From assembly GCA_017541145.1 (NCBI GenBank), contig JAFXZT010000137.1, forward strand, positions 1 through 64,000: DNA of 64,000 nt, given 5' to 3'. The notes beneath the pieces were generated by a model, which searched no databases, was not told the origin of the DNA, and saw nothing but the letters and a program-made list of their open reading frames with translations. The DNA is from Bacteroidales bacterium. Lineage in GTDB: Bacteria > Bacteroidota > Bacteroidia > Bacteroidales > UBA3824. Positions 35,396 to 44,100 of this stretch are shown piece after piece (positions within the stretch are counted from its first letter, which is position 1; each line of letters begins with the position of its first letter). Position numbers and translations under genes: made by a program.

Positions 35396-36307
35396 TTATT
35401 CTGCAACTACTGCTACAACTTCCAAAACTACACGCAATTCGGCAGAACTCAAACTTTCAAGTCCCAAATAAAATGTACCGTCTGTATATTCGTTTTCTTC
35501 TATGACACTTGAACTTGCCATTTTCAAACTGTTGATAAAATGGAAATCGCGACCATTTGAAAAATCCAAAGCATTGTCAGCATCCAAAAGATAAATATTC
35601 ATAGAAGACTCCGCACCTGCCGGAGGAATAATTCTTGACGCAGCGTCCTGAGATACACCACTTTGCGGACTGTAATACTCTTGCAAATTGTTCAACAAAG
35701 AGAATGTATTTGTATAATCGCCGTACTCGTAACTTGTAAAAGAATAAAACCAATAAACTGTATTTTCCGGCAAAGAAACTTTAGCATAATTTCTTCCGCC
35801 GTTTGCTTCCAAAACGTATTCTGCTTTGTCACTAACAGTTACAAGATTATATTCCGGATTAAGTCTTCGGTAAATCGGCTCAAGAGGTGCTGTACCGTCA
35901 GCAAACATCACAAGGTTGATTTCTCCGTTCGGATGAATTGTTACGCCGCATTGTGTAGGCAAATCATTGTAATCGAAAACTACAAACACGTAATCAATAG
36001 AGTTTCTTGCATCACGACGGGTAAATCTGAAAGCAGCAACTCCGTCACGATCGGTAACTACGCAATCCAAAGCATTATCAGTATTGTAAACTCCGTAATG
36101 TTCAGCATCATAACGTGTAAAACAATATACCCGATAGCCGTCAATATAATCGTAATACAATCTGCCGCCCACTTCCTTGTAAACATCGCCAACTGTCACA
36201 TACACAAATGCTTCGTCGCCGGAATCCCAATCGGTTAAATCGTCTTCGCAAGAATTGAAAACCAATGTTAACAACAATGCGAAAATCAAACAAAAATTCT
36301 TTTTCAT
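35396..36307 (-). CDS. Hypothetical lipoprotein with repeated beta domain
   Basis: 303 residues; lipobox LVFNSC gives lipid-modified C20, followed by acidic EDD (an outer-membrane or surface sorting-type context in Bacteroidota). The mature part is rich in Asp, Tyr, Val and Phe with beta alternation (YVTVGDVY, YRVYCFTRY, VAAFRFTRRD, YVFVVFDY). No family is recognised. It lies between the DUF4835 gene and recN, where the conserved cluster usually has no gene; a -7 element at 36346-36353 (TATTTTTG on the minus strand) suggests separate transcription. Confidence 0.65.
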   Translation of the reverse strand: MKKNFCLIFALLLTLVFNSCEDDLTDWDSGDEAFVYVTVGDVYKEVGGRLYYDYIDGYRVYCFTRYDAEHYGVYNTDNALDCVVTDRDGVAAFRFTRRDARNSIDYVFVVFDYNDLPTQCGVTIHPNGEINLVMFADGTAPLEPIYRRLNPEYNLVTVSDKAEYVLEANGGRNYAKVSLPENTVYWFYSFTSYEYGDYTNTFSLLNNLQEYYSPQSGVSQDAASRIIPPAGAESSMNIYLLDADNALDFSNGRDFHFINSLKMASSSVIEENEYTDGTFYLGLESLSSAELRVVLEVVAVVAE

Positions 36308-36477
36308 AATAGTTAAATTGATTTGTTTTAATTAATTTTGATTTACAAAAATATCCAAGTTGTTTAAATAAATGATTAATTATCAAATTATTAAAATCGT
36401 AAAAAACACTTTGGACATTGACAAAAATATGGAAAAATTCTTAAATAACAAACTTTTATCATCAAAAAAGACGAGAA

Positions 36478-36508
36478 AAACGGATTTTACAATTCACGAA
36501 AAATCTGT
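36478..36508 (-). terminator. Possible terminator after the DUF4835 gene
   Basis: On the minus strand AC-GATTTT pairs with AAAATC-GT with one mismatch around an 11-nt loop, followed by TTTTTC. Strength is modest. Confidence 0.4.
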
Positions 36509-36542
36509 TAAAAACTAAAAAATGTCAAATAAAACGATTAAT

Positions 36543-37454
36543 TTAATTAGAATTGCTGATTTTCTGATACTTAGTGTAGTTCGATGCGTCAACTTCTTTT
36601 AAAATTTGAAGTACTTCGTTTTTCTCAGCTGTTTGAGAAGCGGAAAATACATTTACAATTTCGTCTGATTTGGCAGTAAAAAACAGCGAAACAATCAACG
36701 AATTGGATCTCGAACGCTCGGTACGTTGGATATATTTGAGAGCTTCCACCATTTTTTTGCGACCGCTTTCCGGGTCTTTCGGTACAAGGTCCAAGCCGAG
36801 ACGATGCCAATAATATTCGCCAAGTCTCAGACTTTCAAATCGTTTGTCCAACAACGCATCAATCAGATTGTAACGTGAATTTTGTTTGTTGTCAGCAGTT
36901 GACCAACCTTCGTAACCAGAGCTTTGAGAATTTAAAACAATTCTATACGCTTTTCTGAAATATTCAGTACCGCCAAGTGGCGAAAATGTATCGTAATCAT
37001 AACCCAAAATGATGTAAGCGTAATAAGCCAAAACTTGACTGAGATTGCTTGTAGGGTGATTTTCAACATATTCCAAAGGTTGACCTTCTATATAATTGAA
37101 AACCAATTTGTTGTCACTCTCCTTGAATGTAAAAAGCGGACTGTTGTACGATGTGTAATATATTGGACGACTGAGATTTATCTGAATTGTACCTGTAAAA
37201 CGATCCAAACCGTTGTACTCTGATATTGTAATCATTACTGTACATTCGATTTTTTCGTTAACATCATATACATGATTTGTCCACTTCCTCTCGTTAAGAA
37301 AAGCAGTTACGTCTTTTTGTAAAGCGGTAAAGACAGGTGTAGGTGTTTGGGAAAGTTCGCTGTAATTAATACTGACTCTACAATTAAGTTCTTGAGACAT
37401 AGCGTTTTGAAAGGTCAAAACAAGTAAAACCAATATTACAGCGATTAATTTCAT
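36543..37454 (-). CDS. DUF4835 family exported protein
   Basis: 303 residues with signal peptide (cleavage near AMSQ) and mature start ELNCRVSINYSEL, the hallmark of DUF4835. Databases sometimes call this family PorD, a type IX secretion-associated protein; I recall this but cannot verify it here. It is presumably periplasmic. It overlaps coaBC by 4 nt (ATGA), the standard linkage in Bacteroidota, so translation is coupled. Length is typical (about 295-305). Confidence 0.8.
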   Translation of the reverse strand: MKLIAVILVLLVLTFQNAMSQELNCRVSINYSELSQTPTPVFTALQKDVTAFLNERKWTNHVYDVNEKIECTVMITISEYNGLDRFTGTIQINLSRPIYYTSYNSPLFTFKESDNKLVFNYIEGQPLEYVENHPTSNLSQVLAYYAYIILGYDYDTFSPLGGTEYFRKAYRIVLNSQSSGYEGWSTADNKQNSRYNLIDALLDKRFESLRLGEYYWHRLGLDLVPKDPESGRKKMVEALKYIQRTERSRSNSLIVSLFFTAKSDEIVNVFSASQTAEKNEVLQILKEVDASNYTKYQKISNSN

Positions 37455-38659
37455 TGTTTAATTTTTAGTTGTAACAAAAATTTGTCAGCGATGTCTTTTG
37501 CAACTTCAGTTTTTTGTTTCAGAGGGAAACTTTCAACCTCGCCGTTTCGGAAAAACATCGTAATCTTGTTGGTATCGCAGCCAAAACCGGCACCCTTGTC
37601 TTTCAACGAGTTAAGAACAATAAAGTCGAAATTCTTGGATTCAAGTTTTTTGCCTGCGTTGTCGGCTTCGTGGTCGGTTTCAAGTGCAAAACCTACAAAA
37701 ACCTGATTTTCTTTTTTGATTTTACCAAGAGATTTTGCAATATCTTTGGTAGGTTTCAACTTGATAACCATTTCGTTACCATCTTTTTTAATTTTGCAGT
37801 CCGCAGTGGTTTCGGGCGTGAAATCGGCAACAGCTGCCGACATAATCGCACCGTCGCAATTCGGAAAATTTTGTAAACATGCGTTGTACATCTCTTCCGC
37901 CGTTGTAACGTCCAAAACCTTGATATTCGGATTGCAAGCTTTCACCTGAACCGGACCTGATACCAAAAGAACTTCAGCACCACGGCTCGCAAATTCCTCA
38001 GCTATAGCGTATCCCATCTTTCCGGTGGAATAATTGCTAATGAATCGTACAGGATCAATTTTCTCGCGTGTAGGACCGGCAGTTATAAGAATTTTTTTAC
38101 CTTGAAAATCGTTTTTTTGCAGTAAAAATTGCAGAGCCTGTTGAAAAATTTCTTCGGGTTCAGCCATTCTGCCTTTGCCTGAAAGTCCGCTAGCGAGTTC
38201 GCCGTCTTCAGCTTCAGCCACCAAAAAACCTCTGTTTCTGAGAGTTGCGAGATTTTGTTGTGTAGCAACATTGGAATACATATCCAAATCCATTGCCGGA
38301 GCCAGCATAATTTTGCAACGTGCAGAAAGGCAAGTAGTTAAAAGCAAATTGTCAGCAATTCCGTTTGCAATTTTGGCAATTGTATTTGCCGTAGCCGGAG
38401 CTACAATAAACAAATCAGCCCAAATCGCCAATCTCACGTGAGAATGCCATTCGCCGTTTTCAGGATTGAAAAAATCTGTAAAAACCGGATTTTTTGAAAG
38501 AGTAGCAAACGTAAGCGGCTGAACAAATTGCTTAGCCGCTTGCGTCATTAATACTCTTACTTCGGCACCGGCTTTAATCAACAATCTTACCAAAGTTGCT
38601 GATTTATAAGCAGCTATGCCACCTGTAATTCCAACTAATATTTTTTTACCTTTCAGCAT
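37451..38659 (-). CDS. coaBC: Bifunctional phosphopantothenoylcysteine decarboxylase / phosphopantothenate-cysteine ligase
   Basis: 402 residues. The N-terminal flavoprotein (CoaC) domain has GITGGIAAYKSA, the active His in EWHSHVRLA, and APAMDLDMY (the PAMN-type loop with Asp). The C-terminal CoaB domain has ILITAGPTREKIDPVRFISNYSTGKMGYAIA and the nucleotide-binding Lys region KKDGNEMVIKLKPTKDI. It performs two steps of coenzyme A synthesis from 4'-phosphopantothenate. It lies 9 bp behind the omega gene in the bamD operon. Confidence 0.95.
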   Translation of the reverse strand: MLKGKKILVGITGGIAAYKSATLVRLLIKAGAEVRVLMTQAAKQFVQPLTFATLSKNPVFTDFFNPENGEWHSHVRLAIWADLFIVAPATANTIAKIANGIADNLLLTTCLSARCKIMLAPAMDLDMYSNVATQQNLATLRNRGFLVAEAEDGELASGLSGKGRMAEPEEIFQQALQFLLQKNDFQGKKILITAGPTREKIDPVRFISNYSTGKMGYAIAEEFASRGAEVLLVSGPVQVKACNPNIKVLDVTTAEEMYNACLQNFPNCDGAIMSAAVADFTPETTADCKIKKDGNEMVIKLKPTKDIAKSLGKIKKENQVFVGFALETDHEADNAGKKLESKNFDFIVLNSLKDKGAGFGCDTNKITMFFRNGEVESFPLKQKTEVAKDIADKFLLQLKIKQ

Positions 38660-38668
38660 CAGCCAAAA

Positions 38669-39202
38669 TTATTCTTTAGACTTTTTAGATTTTGTCTCTT
38701 TTTTAGCTTTAGCTTTGGTTTCTTTCTTTTCTGCAGGAGCTTCTACAGAAGTTCTAATCTCAGTAGACTCAGCAATGATTTCATCAAAAGATTTTTGATC
38801 TTCAACAGGTTCTACTTTGATAACCTTAGTACTAGCTTCAGCTTCTTCACGCGCTTTGGCAATTTCCTCAGCCTGAGCTACTTCCTCTTCAGACGGAATT
38901 CTAAAGAAAACCTTATCTTCCATAATTTCCTGAAGCGCCAAAAGAGTAGGTTTCGGAAGACGCTCGTAGAATTTGGAGATTTCGATTTGCTCGCGATTTT
39001 CAAAAATTTCTTCAAGGTTGTCTGTGTAAGAAGCAAATTCTTCCAATTTTTTGTTGAGCTCGTTTTTTAGGTCGATATTGATTTGGTCAGCACGACGCGA
39101 AGCTACAACAACTGATTCATAGAGATTTCCAGTTTTTGCTTCAAGTTCACCTGTATCGCGTGTTACAATCGAAGTAGGCGCATTATTCTTTTTGTAATCC
39201 AT
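38669..39202 (-). CDS. rpoZ: RNA polymerase omega-like subunit with C-terminal extension
   Basis: 177 residues. Residues 1-110 match the Bacteroidota omega/Rpb6-like type (start MDYKKNNAPTSIVTRD, TGNLYESVVVASRRADQINIDLKNELNKKLEEFA, NREQIEISKFYERLPKPTL). Omega stabilises assembly of the beta' subunit. The last 70 residues (from EEEVAQAEEIAKA) are an Ala/Glu/Lys-rich tail ending in a Lys-rich segment; the usual protein stops near residue 110. Gene position between bamD and coaBC agrees with the phylum. Confidence 0.85.
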   Translation of the reverse strand: MDYKKNNAPTSIVTRDTGELEAKTGNLYESVVVASRRADQINIDLKNELNKKLEEFASYTDNLEEIFENREQIEISKFYERLPKPTLLALQEIMEDKVFFRIPSEEEVAQAEEIAKAREEAEASTKVIKVEPVEDQKSFDEIIAESTEIRTSVEAPAEKKETKAKAKKETKSKKSKE

Positions 39203-39211
39203 GATTTTTAT

Positions 39212-40024
39212 TTAGTTTATTACCGGTAATTGTGTTAAATTTTCTGTTGTGTTGTTACGCATTTTGTTAATATCTTTTACGTATTTTCCCAAAGGAAAAC
39301 TCTTTAAGTAGTCGTTCAAATCAGATTGAGCGTCTACAAAACGTTCAGCTTTCTTCTCATCCACACTCTTGTCGGCGTAGAGATAAGCAGCTTTGGCCGA
39401 GTAGTAAAGAATATCTTCTTTAAAAGGCGAATCGGGATAATCTTTCAAACTGTTTTTCAACGAGATGTTGGCAGCTTTGTAATACCCCAACTTGTAATAT
39501 AAATAAGCATTGTCGTAGGATTTTACTTGCAATTTGTAACGCAATTCGTCCAACAACATATTGCATGTATCTTTTTTTGAAGTTTCGGGATACTTCGACA
39601 AAAACAATTCAAACTCGCTGATTGCCAAATTTGTAGACTCCTGATCGAGAGACGGCTTCGGCGAATCCAAATAGTAGCAATATGCACCTAAATACATCGC
39701 CTGCTCGGTATATTCGCTGTGAGGATATGTCTGAGCAAATTTTCTGAAGTAATAACCCGCTGAGTAATAATCTTTTACGAGATAATTACACATGGTATAA
39801 TAATACATAACTTTTTCACCTTTGTCCATACCTTTGTATACCGGCAGAACTTGCTCAAAAAGTTGTAAAGCTTTGTCGTATTTTCGTGCGTTGTAATATT
39901 CAAAAGCCTTTGTGTATTTTAAGTCATAATCGTTGCTTTTCAACAATTTACTGAACTGTCCACATGACACAAACATCGTTGTAACTATCAGTAGTACAAC
40001 AACTTTGATAGATATATTATTCAT
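39212..40024 (-). CDS. bamD: Outer-membrane assembly lipoprotein BamD
   Basis: 270 residues; lipobox FVSC, then TPR-like helices (YYNARKYDKALQLFEQVLPVY, YYFRKFAQTYPHSEYTEQAMYLGAYCYY, AISEFELFLSKYPETS). BamD is the essential accessory of the BamA beta-barrel assembly complex at the inner face of the outer membrane. It heads the operon bamD, rpoZ-like, coaBC, DUF4835, with a -7 promoter at 40071-40078. Confidence 0.9.
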   Translation of the reverse strand: MNNISIKVVVLLIVTTMFVSCGQFSKLLKSNDYDLKYTKAFEYYNARKYDKALQLFEQVLPVYKGMDKGEKVMYYYTMCNYLVKDYYSAGYYFRKFAQTYPHSEYTEQAMYLGAYCYYLDSPKPSLDQESTNLAISEFELFLSKYPETSKKDTCNMLLDELRYKLQVKSYDNAYLYYKLGYYKAANISLKNSLKDYPDSPFKEDILYYSAKAAYLYADKSVDEKKAERFVDAQSDLNDYLKSFPLGKYVKDINKMRNNTTENLTQLPVIN

Positions 40025-40070
40025 TTAGAATTAAGTTATTTTCAATCAGTTTATTAGGCAATTCGAGTTG

Positions 40071-40078
40071 CAAAGATA
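40071..40078 (-). promoter_or_regulatory. -7 element (TATCTTTG) for the bamD operon
   Basis: CAAAGATA on the plus strand reads TATCTTTG on the minus strand, 46 bp upstream of bamD. The rest of the 235-bp divergent gap (40025-40259) shows only AT-rich sequence. Confidence 0.65.
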
Positions 40079-40259
40079 ATTATTTAAATCAAAAAAAATA
40101 ATTAAATTAATCTTTTTTTTATCTCAACTTATTACTATTCTGATTATCTGAATGTTATAACTCGATAATTTTTTACATATTTTTTGCTAAATTCTTTTTT
40201 TTATACCAAATATTTTTTACAACTTTGAGAAAATTTTAGAAAATATTTTAAATCAGGTT

Positions 40260-41063
40260 ATGAAAAAATTTTTCATTATTTTGGCAGTTGCATTGTCCGG
40301 ATTTTCATATCTTGGCTGCAACAATGCCAAAAAGGCTGACAAACAGTCTGAAACACTAATTTTTGGTTGCGTTAATTTTGACACCGTGGCAAATTTAACT
40401 AAAGATGCAAATTCGCCCAAATGCAGCATCAGTATCAAACTGCATTATGCCATGGGGCCAAACGCCTCGATTTTCAACGACTCAATTCTCAATTCCGGAA
40501 TTTTGCCGGAAGAAGAATTAAAACGCGGCGCAAAAAAAACTGTACCTCGTGCCGTTGAGATTTTTACCAAAAACTATGTAAAGAAATACAAAGGTTTGGC
40601 AAAGGAAAATTTGAAATCCAACGATCCGGAAATCGGTGCTTTGGAACAAGAATTTTCGTTGGAAAGCAGTTTTGATTACGGTAAAGACAGTATTATCAAC
40701 TACTTGGCTCACAGCTATTCTTACTCAGGAGGCGCAAACGGTTTGTCGGTTTCGGTTGCGATGAATTTTGACCCGAAAACAGGTAAGATGTTAAAAATAA
40801 AAGACATCATGACAAACGGCGCAGAAGACAAAATTACAGAATGTATTGTTAACAAGATGTGCAAAAAATATGATGTGGAAAATCTTGACGGTCTGAAAGA
40901 TAACGGATTTTTCGATATTTTTGAACCTTACGTTCCGGAAAATTTTGTTTACGGTAAAGACAGTATTACTTTTATATACGAAGCCGATGAAATTGGTCCT
41001 GTATCATACGGTCAAATAAAAACTACATTTGCTTATAGCGAATTGGAAGGCTTAATTAAGTAA
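40260..41063 (+). CDS. DUF3298/RsiV-like lipoprotein
   Basis: 267 residues; lipobox FSYLGC gives C20. The C-terminal half has the DUF3298 pattern (HSYSYSGGANGLSVSVAMNFDPKTGKMLKIKDIM, FVYGKDSITFIYEADEIGPVSYGQI). The fold is that of RsiV, the lysozyme-sensing anti-sigma factor; Bacteroidota members are lipoproteins of unknown ligand, possibly binding lysozyme-like enzymes. It lies 46 bp before the alpha-2-macroglobulin-like gene, another protein with possible defensive role, but no functional link is demonstrated. Confidence 0.75.
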   Translation: MKKFFIILAVALSGFSYLGCNNAKKADKQSETLIFGCVNFDTVANLTKDANSPKCSISIKLHYAMGPNASIFNDSILNSGILPEEELKRGAKKTVPRAVEIFTKNYVKKYKGLAKENLKSNDPEIGALEQEFSLESSFDYGKDSIINYLAHSYSYSGGANGLSVSVAMNFDPKTGKMLKIKDIMTNGAEDKITECIVNKMCKKYDVENLDGLKDNGFFDIFEPYVPENFVYGKDSITFIYEADEIGPVSYGQIKTTFAYSELEGLIK

Positions 41064-41109
41064 AAAAAGTTAACAAAATTAAATATAAATAACAATTAAT
41101 AGAGGCATT

Positions 41110-44100
41110 ATGAACAATAAGCAGAAAATAATTATCGCAGTTTGTTCTGTTTTTGTGATAGGTCTGCTGATTATAGCGCTTGTAAACAGCAAGCCGGATG
41201 TCAATTGTACTAATCCGGAATTTGCTAATTACATCTCCGCCTACACAGAGGGAACTATCAGTAAAAACAGTACAATCAGGGTTATTCTCAACAGCGAACT
41301 TGCTGAAAAAATCGACAAGCAAGCCAAAGCCGCTGAAGGTTTAATCAAGATTTACCCGAAGGTAAAAGGTTCTAGTAAGTTCGTGGATGACAGAACGATA
41401 GAGTTTACTCCCGAACAAAGTTTCAGCAGCGGAAAAGAGTATGTAGCTGAGTTTAATCTCGGAAAAATTACCGAAGTTGACAAGGCTCAGAAAAAATTTG
41501 TGTTTCCGTTCAGCATCATCAAGCAGGACTTGAAAGTGGTAATCGAAGAACAAGTAACAACAGACCGCAAAACTCTGAAATTCCAACAGATAGCAGGTTC
41601 GGTTAAAACTGCCGATTGGGAAATTCTCAACAATATCAAAAATTCGGTTTCCGCTGAATACAACAACAAAAAAATTGATATCAAATGGAAGGAAAACGAT
41701 GTAGCTGAGGTTTTTAACTTTACGATTGATAGTATTGAGCGCGGCGAATCTTCAGGAAATTTGATTATCAAATACGATGGCATAAAAATCGGTTCGAATA
41801 CCAAAGGTAAAAAGGAAATAAAAATTCCAGGACTTAACGAATTCTATGTCAACAAAATAGACGTTACAAACGAACCAAGTCAATTTATAAGAATCAGTTT
41901 TACAGATCCGTTGAAAGAGGGTCAATCATTGAAAGGTCTTATAAATGTAATTGACAATGATAGTTATGTAGAATACAAAATTCAAGCAGAAGACAACAGC
42001 GTTTGCATCTATCCGTCAACAAGAAAATCGGGAGAAATCAATGTTACGGTTTCATCCGGAATCGAAAATCTTTTGGGATACAAAACCGCTGAAGATAAGA
42101 CATATACAATCAGTTTTGAATCGCTGAAACCTCAAGTAAGAACTGTAAAATCCGGTGTTATTTTGCCTGACAGCGAAAACGGTTTGGTATATCCTTTTGA
42201 AGCTGTAAACTTAAAAGCCGTAGATGTTACAATTATAAAGGTGTTGGAAAAAAATCTTTTGAGTTACGTCCGCGATTATTCCGATTATTACAACAACAGC
42301 AATCTTCAACGCACCGGTGTTCCTGTTTTCAGAAAAACAATTCATATTGCCGATGCTGAATCCGAAGAAGTTCAGCAATGGAACAGATATTATCTTGAAT
42401 TATCCAAACTCATTAATACTGAGCCCGGTACAATTTATAATATCAAAATTTCATTTCGTAAAAGTCTTGCCGTTTTCGACTGCGATACATGCGGTGGCGG
42501 CGATCCTTGCAACGACGAGCAAGATATTGATATTAAGGATTTTGACAATTGCGATTACAATTATTATTCTATTGACAACAGCTATTACGAAAGTGCAGGT
42601 TGGAACTGGGAAAATTCTAGTAATCCGTGTTACAAGATGTATTACGAACCGGACAAATTTATTGAACAAAGCATTTTGGCGTCAAACCTCGGAATGATTG
42701 CGAAAAAAGGCGATGACAAATCGTTGACCGTTTTTGTTACCGACCTAAAAACTGCAAGACCTGTAAACGACGCTATTGTAGAAATTTACGGTTATCAACA
42801 GCAACTTCTTGAGAAAAAAACAACTAACAGCGACGGTAAAGCTGAATTCGGAAAACTCAACAAGGCGTATTTCGCAATTGCAAAACACGACAAACAAGCA
42901 AATTACTTGAAACTTGAAGACGGTAACTCACTTTCAATGAGTAAATTCAATATCTCAGGTAATGAAATACGCGACGGTTTGAAAGGTTATCTTTACGGAG
43001 AACGCGGCGTATGGCGTCCGGGCGATTCTATTCATGTAACATTTGTTTTGAAAGAAGACAAGACAAATCCATTGCCGGCTGATTATCCTATTACTTTTAC
43101 AGTTGATAATCCGCGCAGTCAACAGATTGAAAAACAAACAGTTAAGAAAAACAAATCTAACTTCTACGTTTTCTCATTCAAAACCGATGAAAACGATGTT
43201 ACAGGAAATTATCAAGCACAAGTTACATGCGGAAATGCGAGATTCTACAAACAGTTGAGAGTAGAAAATATTAAGCCTAACAGACTGAAAATCAATACTG
43301 ATTTCAACAAAAAAGAACTCACACCGAGCGGCAACATCATGAAAATAAGCAGTGCTTGGCTTCACGGTGCTCCGGCTTCAAATCTTAAAGCAACTATCCA
43401 ACAGACACTTAGCCAATCGGAATTGAAATTCGACCAATGGGAAGGTTATAGTTTTGGAAATGCAAGATCCTCATATTTTGAAAGTTATCCGGAATTTGTT
43501 TTCGAAGGCAATCTTGATGCAAACGGTAACGCTCAAACAAGTTTAACATACAAAAATACAAGTTCATACAGCCGTTATCCGTCAAAAATGAAAGCGAAAT
43601 TCGATATCAAAGTGTTTGAAAAAGGCGGAAATTTCAGCCGCGATTACGCTACGATGGATGTCTATCCGTATGAACGCTACATCGGTATAAAATTGCCGTT
43701 TGAAGAAAACAGCCGTTATCTCTATGTTGACAGAAAACATAAAGTAAATTTGGCTGTAGTTGACAACAAAGGTAATGTTGACAAAAAGCAGCATACACTT
43801 GCCATAAAACTTTATAAACTTACATGGCAATGGTGGTACGATGCCAACAACTATGTATCTGATTATCAGACAACTCTTATCGATAGCGATACAATTACAC
43901 TTACCAATACCGGAAGTTGGGAATTCAATGTAAAATATCCGGAATGGGGACGCTTTATGATTGAAGTCAACGACCTGAAAACCAACGAAGTAAGTTCACA
44001 AATCTTCTACATGGATTGGCCCGGATATTTCGGCAGAAGTCCGATGATGAGTCAAGGTTCTACAATTGTGGAACTCAGCTCCGAAAAACAGAAATATAAT

